Assembly: GCA_954871525.1 (NCBI GenBank)
Contig: OX940871.1
Coordinates: forward strand, 24,030,586-24,094,585
Reading direction: 5' to 3'
From: Parietaria judaica
Lineage: Eukaryota; Streptophyta; Magnoliopsida; Rosales; Urticaceae
Length of the DNA: 64,000 bases
Each line of letters opens with the position of its first letter. Within the stretch, counting starts at the first letter, position 1. Shown in pieces: positions 37,013 through 46,867 of the stretch. Under the pieces are notes generated by a model. That model was given only the letters and a program-made list of their open reading frames with translations. It ran no database searches and was not told the origin of the DNA. A program made the translations under genes and the position numbers.

Positions 37013-37192
37013 CCAGGCTTGTTGGTAACTCTACTACACACATCTCTTCTATAAAAGTCACGAATTCAAATTCATAAAAAACAAACTTTTTTACATATTT
37101 AAACTTGGACAATAGTGTCACTATTCTTACATTGAATATATCTAATAATGCGAGACTGTATCGTAACCCTGATCAATAGTGTCACTCCACTA
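37013..37192 (+). mobile_element. tRNA-derived SINE, copy 1
   Basis: It begins with a box A-like TAGCCAGGCTTGTTGG and has a degenerate box B-like GTCACGAATTCAAATTC about 45 bp on. A body follows that matches the SINE at 45546-45750: 'acttggacaatagtgtcac', 'acattgaatatatctaata' and 'atgcgaga', then 'aatagtgtcactccact'. It ends in an A run. The promoter boxes are decayed, so it is probably inactive. Confidence 0.65.
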
Positions 37193-37915
37193 AAAAAAAA
37201 TATTTTGACAATGCATTTTTTTTATTTTTTATTGTTAAATTAACATGCATGGTTTATTGTTTTTAAAATTTGTTAGAAATTTAACAATTCGCAGCCCTAG
37301 CAGCATGCGAGATCGGACAGATTCTTGAAGACTCGTCTTCTCGGGATTGTCTAAATCTTCATTTTGCTATTGAACGACCATCGCAAACACCGTATATAAG
37401 TACCAACTTCTCGAAAACTTTGTGCAATTGAGAAAAACCTTAAAATTAATTTAATCACTCGATCGATTAACATTTAATCGCAATAGTCGGGTTAGAAATT
37501 GATTTATTATATATAAATATATAATTTGAATTTAACTTGGTAACCAAGTTTTGATTTTTGAACTATTCATAATCATGGATCGGTTTAAGATTTAATCTCA
37601 ATCATTGGATTGTAAATTATTGAGCGCTTTGGAGAAATAGTCAAATATGAAAGTGTGTTTAGCAAAATAGTCAAACTTTGGTTAATTTTGTAAACTAGCC
37701 AATTAACCATTTATATGGAATTCCAATTACATTATTGCCCTCATGTTTTAATACAATTAAAAAATTCATTTATTTTCATTAATTGAAAATATTGCTATTA
37801 ATTGAAATAGCTATTAATATGGTAACAACCCCTTGTTTTTATATAAATCAAATTTTAAATTCACAACATTCATATAATTTTAGGATTTATTTTTTTTCAA
37901 AAAATATCACAAAAA

Positions 37916-38113
37916 TTAAAGACGCAAATTAACGTAAATCAACACCGAATTAACGTAAATCAACAACGAATCAACGTAAATTAACAACGAATTAACGTAA
38001 ATCAACAACGAATCAACGTAAATTAATAACGAATCAACGTAAATTAACAACGAATCAACGTAAATTAATAACGAATCAACGTAAATTAACAACGAATCAA
38101 CATAAATTAACAA
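37916..38113. repeat. 21-bp minisatellite, about nine copies
   Basis: The unit is approximately 'acaacgaatcaacgtaaatta'. On the - strand it stays open as a repeating LIYVDSL heptad, but this is a by-product of the 21-bp period rather than a recognised protein. Related 'cgaattaacatgaattaa' sequence recurs near 38600-38640 inside the same element. Confidence 0.92.
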
Positions 38114-38229
38114 TAAAAAATATTATTCATGTTAAAATGTAACTACAATAATCAAATATTTTAAATACAAAAAATAATCTCTCTCTTTCTCTCTCCTGTA
38201 AGACCGCCGAAGCTTCGCTGTCGATCGAC

Positions 38230-38400
38230 GTGGCCTCCGTGTTTCCGAGCGCGCAACCCCTCGTAGTACTTGTTGGTGAGGCACGACCCGAAGGTCTCCA
38301 TACCCGCACTGCACGTGAAATTGACGCGATGAGCTCGAGGCTCCGGAACTGCCTCTGTTTCTCCTTGTCCACGATCGTCCGAACCTCAGGATCGGCCTCT
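38230..38400 (-). pseudogene. Captured serine hydroxymethyltransferase fragment
   Basis: On the - strand, 38393-38322 reads DPEVRTIVDKEKQRQFRSLE then LIAS. After a disruption the sequence continues in another frame with METFGSCLTNKYYEGL. Both segments are consecutive parts of the N-terminal region of SHMT (glycine/serine interconversion, PLP and folate dependent). The frame is broken at the LIAS-EN position and again further on, and neither the PLP lysine nor the rest of the enzyme is present. A 24-bp piece is duplicated at 38395-38420. GC content is far above the surrounding sequence. Confidence 0.85.
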
Positions 38401-38649
38401 GTTTATCCTTGTCCACGAAGGATAAACTGAAATAACACAAATTAACAAACACAAATGTACAGTAATAAAAAAAAATTAATTTTAAAAAAATAAACATAAT
38501 CAGTAAACAAAGATATACACAGATTAAATACATTAATATGGATCTACAACAAATCAAATCAAAATATTTTTGAAAATTAAAAAATTAAACATTACTAAAC
38601 CGAATTAACATGAATTAATGAACATCAACACGAATTAATTCACCGACTC

Positions 38650-39260
38650 CGTTGGTGGCATTCGGAGCTTGACAGTGCGTGCAGAGGTGGTGGGTGGTGA
38701 TTCAAACCCAGATTCGACGCTTCAGAGAGAAGGCGATGTCTATTAGACTCTTACCTCGGTGATTGAGCGCGAAAACAGACTCCACAAAATCGTCGACAGA
38801 CTCCGCGACTTCTCCGCCGGCGACATCATCTCCATCGACGACGGATCGGCGGAGCGATCCCCCGCGGCGCAGATCGAAGGTGTGTTGGGTGAAGCAGAGG
38901 TAGGATTTTTCGACTTGCCATAAGATTTGGTTGTCGTAGACGTGGATGGAGGCATCGCCATCGCTGGCGAAGGGAATGTCGTGGCGTCCATGGCAGTTAT
39001 GGGCGAAGCTCAATTGCAGGGAGATAGAGAGAGATGATGAAAGCCAAACCGGACTCGGAGCGTGACTTGGGCCAAGGCGAAGGCGGCTCTCGAAGGTGGC
39101 CTCGGTGATGGGAGTACGAGACTGGGCTTCGCCAGGGACGGCTGTTGGACGTCGAAGCTCTTCTCCATCTCGGGAGACATGGGAATATCTGGACTTGCTC
39201 TCTCTTGAGCTGTGAGCTGTGAGTGACTTCAAGTTCGCTCTTTGCTAATTGCTTGCCTGC
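38650..39260 (-). pseudogene. Second GC-rich captured fragment, origin unknown
   Basis: An open stretch of 176 codons (38702-39232, - strand) has exon-like base composition with AT-rich sequence on both sides. I recognise no family in any of the three frames. It lies inside the same element as the SHMT fragment, so capture from another gene is the likely source. Confidence 0.45.
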
Positions 39261-39569
39261 TAGGCTGGTGATTTTAGAGAGAGAGAGAAAAAAGATCTAG
39301 AAAAATGATTCAAATTGGGTAATTAATTCCAAACTTTGTGCACAATTAAATGCAAAACAATTACAACTTGATTTGTGTTGAAACATTAATATTATTTTTA
39401 ATTAAATACAAAAATTATATTATAAAATGGTTAATTAAAGGGCATTACGGGAATAAAAAATGCTATTAAAATGCCACATCGTGTTAATTGGCTAGTTTAC
39501 AAAGTTAACCAAAGTTTGGCTATTTTGCTAAACTTATGTTTCAATCTGGCTATTTGGTGCAATTTGCCC

Positions 39570-39573
<4 letters not shown>

Positions 39574-39614
<41 letters not shown>
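39574..39614. repeat. (TA)n microsatellite
   Basis: About 20 TA repeats immediately outside the right end of the Mutator-like element. Confidence 0.95.
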
Positions 39615-39617
<3 letters not shown>

Positions 39618-40534
39618 CAAAAAAATATAAACGATAAAATCGAATTTGACTTCATCCTGGTATTTCATTTATTCCCTAATTAATTTGATCCATTGGATCA
39701 GTCAAGATTTAATCTGGACTGTTGGATTGAAAATTAATTATATGTTTATATTTTTTCTTTTTGGAAAATCAGGGGAGAGAATATCTCTAATGTAGGAATG
39801 TCCCAACCGGGATTTAGGCCCATCGGGCTTTCCGAGTCTAACCCATTTTGGCGTCTGTGAATTTTCCTCTCCCTATATCCCCCGATTCGGCTTAATGAGA
39901 TTTAGCTTCAAAAGAACCACCAGAATTTTGGCGTTGAGGTTTTGTCAGCAAAGCCCACACTTAGGTACGAGGAGTCCAGGAGTTCGTCCAGGAAGATCGC
40001 GGGAGATTCCTAAAAGTGGCAAAGTCGTGCAGAAGTTCAGAAGCGTAGCCAGAATCATCAAGAGAGGTATGGCCTTATGCATTGGGTCAATAAATACAAA
40101 ACTTTTATTGTTTTATTTATTTCCTTTGACTTATTAATAATAATATTGTTGTGAATAAATTAATAATATTTATCTAGTAGTAATATTCCGGTATTACGGT
40201 GCTCGGTCCAAGATTCGGACTAACAAAAAATCGATATGGGACTTTTCTGAGATAAATAAATTTTTTAAAGGTTACCTGATGGATGGAGGGGCACATCCCA
40301 AGATATGACAGAGGAAACGTTAATATAACCCAACAATAAGCAGTTGACTAACAATGTTTTGAGAGTTATAAATGAAAGAGCTTGTCAACCCACTTAACTT
40401 GACACTCTATACTGCTGCCGCTATTCTCTTGCGTTGAACTTACTGATGTTGTTGACCATACGTTGGATACTTATGTCGTGATTAACCTTTATATTCCTTA
40501 TGTAGCTACTTGTATTTTGTCTCCATTTTTTTTT
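39615..40534. other. Intergenic sequence, ends in SINE target site and poly-T
   Basis: No gene is recognised; an 80-codon frame at 39895-40137 has no family resemblance. The right end holds the SINE target duplication (40513-40527) and the T-run that is the complement of the SINE A-tail (40528-40534). Confidence 0.5.
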
Positions 40535-40673
40535 TGCGCAATCGTGGTAAAATCTTATGTTATTATTAATGAAGATAACAGAATATATATAGTCTAATAA
40601 CAATGTAAATTACCTAATTGCCCTTAATCTATATACAATATATAATAATTAATACTAAGCATAATAATCGACA
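40535..40673 (-). repeat. copia 3' LTR
   Basis: 139 bp, TG...CA on the - strand, paired with 45407-45545. Confidence 0.93.
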
Positions 40674-40679
40674 CCCCCC

Positions 40680-43600
40680 TCAAGCTGGCTTGTAGATATC
40701 TTCCATAGCTAGCTTGCTCACTAGCTCTTCAAATTGATTCTTCAGAAGTCCTTTTGTGAACATATCAACCACTTGTTTTGTCGTTGGTACAAACGGCACA
40801 CAAATCGTCTTGTTCTCTATCTTTTCCCTTATGAAGTGTTTGTCGATTTCAATATGCTTGGTCCTGTCGTGTAATGCAGGATTGTGAGCAATTGAAATTG
40901 CAGCCTTGTTGTCACAATAGATCTTCATAGGAAGTTTTGCTGTCATCTTCAAGTCTTCTAAGAATCTCTTCACCAATATGGCCTCACAAATTCCATGAGC
41001 AAGAGCCCTGAACTCGGCCTCTGCGCTACTTCGAGCTACTACACTTTGCTTCTTACTCCGCCATGTAACCAAGTTTCCTTCCAAGAATGAGCAGTATCCC
41101 GTTGTAGATCGTCTATCGGTAGAACTCCCAGCCCAATCTGCGTCAGTATAGATTTCAATGTCTAAATGATTATTCTTTCTGAACATTAGACCTTTTCCTG
41201 GAGTCTTCTTCAGATACCGCAAAATCCTGTAAACGGCGTCAAAATGATCCTTTCCCGGTGAGTGCATAAACTGGCTAACTAGACTTAGTGCAAAGGTAAT
41301 GTCAGGTCGTGTATGCGCTAAATAAATCAATCTCCCAACGAGTCTCTGAAACTTGTCTCTGTCAACTACATCTTCAGGCTTTGCAGGCGTCAACTTTGCA
41401 TTGGCTTCCACTGGAGTGTCAACAGGTTTACATCCCAAAAGTCCGGTCTCTGTGAGAAGATCAAGAATGTACTTGCGTTGATTAACGAAGATTCCTTGTT
41501 TTGATCGCGCAATCTCCATACCAAGAAAATACTTCAATAATCCCAAGTCTTTTATCTCAAAGTCATCAGCAAGCTTCCTCTTCAAAAGAGATAATTCTTC
41601 TAGATAATCACCTGTCAAAATTATATCATCCACATAGACAATGAGTATAGCAATCTGGCCTCTCTCGGGGTGCTTAAAGAACATAGTATGGTCGACCTGG
41701 GCTTGAAGATATCCATAACCTCTCACAACCTTTCCAAAGCGTCCGAACCACGCTCTGGGAGACTGTTTAAGGCCGTAAAGAGACTTCTTCAACCTGCACA
41801 CATTGCCAAGACCGAGAGAATCTTCGAATCCTGGAGGTAAAGTCATATAAACAACTTCTTCCAAATCGCCGTTAAGGAAAGCATTCTTGACATCAAGTTG
41901 GTGTAAAGGCCAATCAAAATTAGCAGCAATAGATAACAGCAAACGAATAGAGTTAATCTTCGCCACAGGAGCAAAGGTTTCCTGGTAATCTATGCCGTAA
42001 GTTTGAGTGAATCCTTTAGCTACTAGTCTAGCTTTGTACCGTTCCACACTACCATCAGCATTACACTTAACTGTGAAGACCCACCTACACCCAACTGTTT
42101 TCTGATTTTTTGGAAGACTAGTAATCTCCCACGTGTCACTTTTATTTAGAGCATTCATTTCCTCCATCACTGCAACTTTCCATTCGGGAATGTCAACTGC
42201 CTCCTGTATGTTCCTTGGTATAAACAGATTATATATTTTAGTAGTAAAGGCTTTATAGCTAGGGGAAAGTTTGGCATATGACATGTATTTAAATACTGGG
42301 TGTTTCGATCAAGTAGGTTTTCGAATGGCTATTGGGAGATCAAGATCAGATTGTAAAGGTGAAATAATATTGTCAATAGGTAAAGATTGAATACCTGATG
42401 TGGTTTCATTTTCGGCGATCGGATGAGGCGACTCAGCTAGTACTGGAGAGGTAGATAGATTCAGCCTATCTTGCTGATTTTTTCTCCTCGAATAAACACG
42501 AAGTTCAGAATGTTGTAGTATTTCTCTCACTGTCGTTAGATCCGACACATTCTTTTGCAAATCTATATCAGGGCAATTAATATTTCCATTATTAATACTA
42601 TTCTCAATAATATTATTTATAGGATCATCATTCTCAATAATAGGTAAAGGTAGACTAGCATTTACAATAGGTGTAGGTGTAGTTGTATCGATGGTGTCAA
42701 GAAAATAATTTTCTTCATTAGCTTTCTCCCCCTGAAGAAAAGTCCGGGGAAAAAATGCCTCATTTTCAATAAAAGAAACATCCATAGATATAACAATTTT
42801 CCGTGTAGTAGGAATAAAACACTTGTAGCCTTTTTTATTTGGAGCATATCCTACAAAAACACATTTTTCTGCGCGAGGATCAAGTTTAGAACGACCTGTA
42901 CTAGAAAGGTTTAGAAATACTGTACAACCAAAAACCTTTAGGGGTAAATCAATAATTAATTTTGTATTCTCAAATATTCTTTTCAAACAAGAAATCGGAG
43001 TACTAAACTGAAGAACACTAGTAGGCATACGGTTTATCAAGTAACAAGCAGTTAAAACGGCTTTACCCCAAAGATATTTTGGAACATTCATTGAAAACAT
43101 TAAAGCACGAGAAACTTCAAGAAGATGTTTATTTTTACGTTCGGCTATTCCATTTTGTTGAGGGGTATTAGTACATGTAGACATGTGGTGAATCCCTTTT
43201 TCTTGGAAAAAATTTCCCAAAACCTTATTGAGATATTCTGTTCCATTATCTGAATGAAAAATACTTATTTTTGTTTGAAATTGATTTTCAATGTTGTAAA
43301 ATATTTTGAAAATATGTTCAACTTCTGATTTTTCGTGCATCAAATAAACCCAACACAAACGAGTATGATCATCGATAAATGTAACAAACCACCTCTTTTT
43401 AGAAAAAGTATTATCACGAGAGGGCCCCCAAACATCACTATGAATTTGATAAAATGGCTTCGTGACACGATAAGGCCTCAAAGGGTATTTATTACGATGA
43501 CTTTTAGCAAGAAAACAAAATTCACAATAAAATGAAGAGCAATCTAATCCTTTAAACAAAGAAGGAAATAATTTCTTAAGATAAATAAAATTAGGATGTC

Positions 43601-45128
43601 CTAACCTAAAATGCTAAAGCATGATCTTATTACGAAGAGAGAAAGAACCGATACTACTGAAGCTCTGAGCTTGTTTATTCGCGAAGATGTCATCATTAAA
43701 ATAGTAGAGACCATCTATCTCTCTAGCACTGCCAATCGTCTTTCCCGATATCCGGTCCTGAATCACACACGAACAATCATCAAAGATAACTCGACAATTG
43801 AGATTTTTTGTTAGCTTATAGACAGACAAAAGATTCAATGCTAGTTTAGGAACATGTAGGAAATTTTTAAGTGGAATACTGTGAGATAAATCAATAGAAC
43901 CTTTTCCCGCGATGGAAGAAAAAAATCCATCTGCAACACGAACTTTATCATGACCAGAACATGGTTTATATGAATGAAATAGGTTTGAATTGTAAGTCAT
44001 ATGGTCGTTGGCTCCTGAATCTATAATCCAATCAGTCGAGGTATTTGGTGAAACTATGGGTAAGCCTTTAGATACTTTACCTGCTTTAGCCAAGGAAACA
44101 TTAGGATCGATCGACAAACCCGAAGAAGATTGTAACAGATTCAGAAGTTGGTGAACTTGCTCTTGACTGAGTGAACTAGAATCAGTTGAATGTGCGCTAG
44201 CTGGCCGAGCAAAACGTCCCTCGTGAGAGCCTTTCCAATCTGTAGGTTTCCCTTGGAGCTTCCAACATGTCTCTCGAGTGTGCCGAGGCTTATTGCAGAA
44301 ATCACATCATATACGGGTCTTATCGATCTTGGCCGGGGGGCGGCCAAAATTAGTGGTAGGGCTCGGACTTGGATACGAGACGCGGCCTTCAGATACTAAC
44401 GCTGATGACTCTACTGTAGCATTGATGTCTCTTTTGGAAAAGGTTCCAAGCATCACTTGGCGTCGACTCTCCTCACGACGAACTTCAGAAAAAACATCTC
44501 CCAGTGAGGGTAGGGGTTGTCTTCCAATGATACGGCTACGGACTTCATCAAATCTCACACTGAGACCACTAAGAAACTTGAAGATTCGATTGTCCTCGAC
44601 AGATTTATGATAGTAGTTGCGGTCCTCAGTTGATTTCCACTCATGATCGTTGAATAAATCCAAATTCTGCCACAAGTGTTTAAGAGAGTGAAAATATTTC
44701 GTAATCGTATCCTCACCTTGACAAATCTCTCCAATTTTCAGATGAAGCTCAAAGATTTGGGACTGGTTTCTGAGGTCGGAATACATCTGATTGACATTGT
44801 CCCAAAGCTCTTTTGCGGTATGGTAGCACATGTAGGTGGAGCAGATATCCTCCTCCATTGAATTAACCAGCCACGTCATTACCATGGAGTTTTCGGCATC
44901 CCAAATTGCATAAGCAGGATCTTCAGCCGCGGGTTCCTTCCTCTCCCCGGTCAGATATCCGAGCTTTCCTTTGCCACGAAGAGACATACGCACAGATTGA
45001 GACCAACGAGTGAAATTCTCACCATTCAATCGAATTGTAGTGATCTGGACTGAATGGTGATCATTCGTGCCGTTGGATTTTTGTGGCTGTGTTGTGGTAT
45101 TGGTAGGCTTAGATGTAATTTCTGACAT
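40680..45128 (-). pseudogene. copia gag-pol polyprotein, interrupted by three in-frame stops
   Basis: One reading frame spans the whole region. In order: gag (45128 to 44310), a CCHC zinc knuckle just after, aspartic protease with DSG (about 44013-44021), integrase with its Cys/His zinc site and the DDE residues (HSDVWGP, SDNGTEYLN, NGIAERKN), reverse transcriptase with the YVDD active-site box, and RNase H (YTDADWAGS). Stops lie at 44307-44309 (TGA), 43614-43616 (TAG) and 42309-42311 (TGA), and there is no frameshift. The terminal stop overlaps the polypurine tract. The copy cannot make a full polyprotein, but its RT/RNase H part is still open for 534 codons. Confidence 0.93.
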
Positions 45129-45394
45129 CGCAGCGGAAATAATAATCGGAGTTCGAGCGAAGGAAACTGTTCGCAGACACTGAATGCAGAGAAGTGACTG
45201 TAAATCTCGGACAACGGCGGCAGGGCTGGTTACGATTACGGCGACTACAACGCTTGTACGGGAGCGTAGCAGCTGCGACTAGAGTAGCCTAGGGTTGCGA
45301 TGTTGCAGCGGCACGGCGAGCGGCGGCACCGATAAGCCGGGCGGCGAGCGACGGCAGTGGGCGATAGAAAAAATTAGGTTAGGGCTTGTATATT

Positions 45395-45406
45395 GCTCTG
45401 ATACCA
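45395..45406 (-). promoter_or_regulatory. copia primer binding site
   Basis: TGGTATCAGAGC on the - strand, adjacent to the 5' LTR, is the classical plant copia site for initiator tRNA-Met priming. Confidence 0.92.
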
Positions 45407-45545
45407 TGTGCAATCGTGGTAAAATCTTATGTTATTACTAATGAAGATAACATAATATATATAGTCTAATAACAATCTAAATTACCTAATTGCCCTTAAT
45501 CTATATACAATATATAATAATTAATACTAAGCATAATAATCAACA
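45407..45545 (-). repeat. copia 5' LTR
   Basis: 139 bp, about 96% identical by eye to the other LTR. Confidence 0.93.
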
Positions 45546-45750
45546 TTTTTGAATGGGGTGGCGCTATCGGCCAATGTTACAAATGCATCTCGCATTACTA
45601 GATATATTCAGTGTAAGGACAGGTGGCACTATTGGCCAAGTTTACATGTATGTAAAGGGGGCACTCTTTTTGAGACCTATGGGGTTTCGAACCCGTGACC
45701 TCTTGAATAGAGGTGTAGTGGTGATACCACTAGGCCAAACTTGCTTGGTT
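45546..45750 (-). mobile_element. tRNA-derived SINE, copy 2, disrupted in its A-tail by copia
   Basis: On the - strand the 5' part carries a near-consensus box A (TGGCCTAGTGG) and a box B-like GGTTCGAAACC about 35 bp further. The body is shared with 37013-37192. The 3' end runs into the A-tail, where the copia element is inserted; the tail resumes at 40528-40534. The SINE target duplication is TATTTTGTCTCCATT (40513-40527) versus TATTTTGTTTCCATT (45751-45765), 14 of 15 identical. Confidence 0.8.
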
Positions 45751-45765
45751 TATTTTGTTTCCATT

Positions 45766-46867
45766 TGATCGCGAATCCGTGTGACTTGTATCAAAGACTA
45801 CACATGAACAAAATGAGGGATTACATATATAACATACAAATATGTATATAGATAAAATAAATTTGACACCAATGTTATAAGGAAGTTCATCTCAAGCATC
45901 AATTGACTAAGTCACCTCCTCTCTTTTATCGATCGAAGTCAAATAGAATAATGAAAAATCGAGGTGAAGTATGATCTCATACAATAATATTGAGAAAGTA
46001 GCTTGAAGATTCGATAATCGAAAATGAAGTCTTATACTCATTTATTAGCTCCAGAGATGAGGCTATGGCTTCCGAGGTCGATAATTTGATTCGGATGTGG
46101 TCCTCATTTCCGGTGACACATGTAATGCTCTCCTTTAACTTGATTCGAATGTCGACTTGGTTCGTATTTCTCGTAACGACATAGTCTTTCTCCACGTCTC
46201 CGAAAATTTATGTTCTCATCTAGTGCTACTCTTTCTTTTGACCTGCTCTCGTAAAGATAGGAAGGCTCATGAATGGCCAATCTCTTGAGTTCACTTTCTT
46301 TTAGGCCACGGTGGCCGTCGCAAAGAAATTCTCGTGAATGACTGGGCCGTCATTCCGAAAAACACTTGCCCACTCCGCCGGTAAGAAGCCGGACATGCAA
46401 TTGCATTTGGCTCAACCACTAAGCGGGATGATTTAATCCGACATCTATTTGACCGAATTCAACATACAATTGAGAGAAGAAGACCTCGCCACCTAAGTCT
46501 TTTATTCGCGAAAATAATTGGGCCAGACTTAGTCCATTTCTTACGTGGATCAATAACTAATCCACCTAAAGCCCAATTCCTAGTAATTACCTTGTTGGGT
46601 TGTAATTGAAAAATGGCCATTCCATAAACATGTTAGAAAAAAGGGAACCGGGTAAAATCGGGATCGGAAAGAAGAAGAAAAAAACACTCAAAATACCGGT
46701 TATGGTAACCACGTATAAGTCGGAATCCATAGCTTATCCAACTAACTTCTATCATATACACATCGATCACAAAAGTGTTAAAAGAGCATTTCCATTATGT
46801 TTCTGAGTAAATGTATTCTATACAGTGAAACTCAAAATAACCTTGAACTTTCAGAGGTAAGTGAGCT
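45766..46867. other. Intergenic, 3' side of the DAC-like gene
   Basis: No gene is recognised. Mixed composition, possible old transposon sequence at 45900-46560 without diagnostic ends. Confidence 0.45.

Larger units (their letters stand above)
37622..39570. mobile_element. Mutator-like element carrying gene fragments (Pack-MULE candidate), ~1.95 kb
   Basis: Inverted repeats bound it. Left (37622-37720) contains 'tagcaaaatagtcaaacttt' and 'ggttaattttgtaaactagcc'. The right end (39470-39570), inverted, contains 'tagcaaaatagccaaacttt' and 'ggttaactttgtaaactagcc'. Between them lie a 21-bp minisatellite, a captured SHMT fragment and a second GC-rich fragment, with no transposase. A target duplication could not be read cleanly; the right flank is a TA microsatellite. 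Confidence 0.7.
40535..45545 (-). mobile_element. Complete Ty1/copia retrotransposon with very short LTRs
   Basis: The element is 5011 bp, read on the - strand. LTRs are 139 bp each (45407-45545 and 40535-40673), start TG and end CA, and differ at about five positions. The primer binding site TGGTATCAGAGC (complement of 45395-45406) matches initiator tRNA-Met. A polypurine tract TTGAGGGGGG touches the 3' LTR (40674-40683). The flanking 5-bp duplication is TTTTT on both sides, but it lies in a T-run. Domain order gag-protease-integrase-RT-RNase H identifies copia. The leader between PBS and gag is about 265 nt. Confidence 0.95.

Noticed and set aside
37916..38113. Protein with LIYVDSL repeats
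   Set aside because: The frame exists only because the DNA repeat period is 21 bp; no start context, promoter or conserved flanks.
45680..45750. Possible functional tRNA gene on the - strand
   Set aside because: Box A is good but the acceptor stem and box B (A in place of T) do not fit; the body and A-tail show it is a SINE head.
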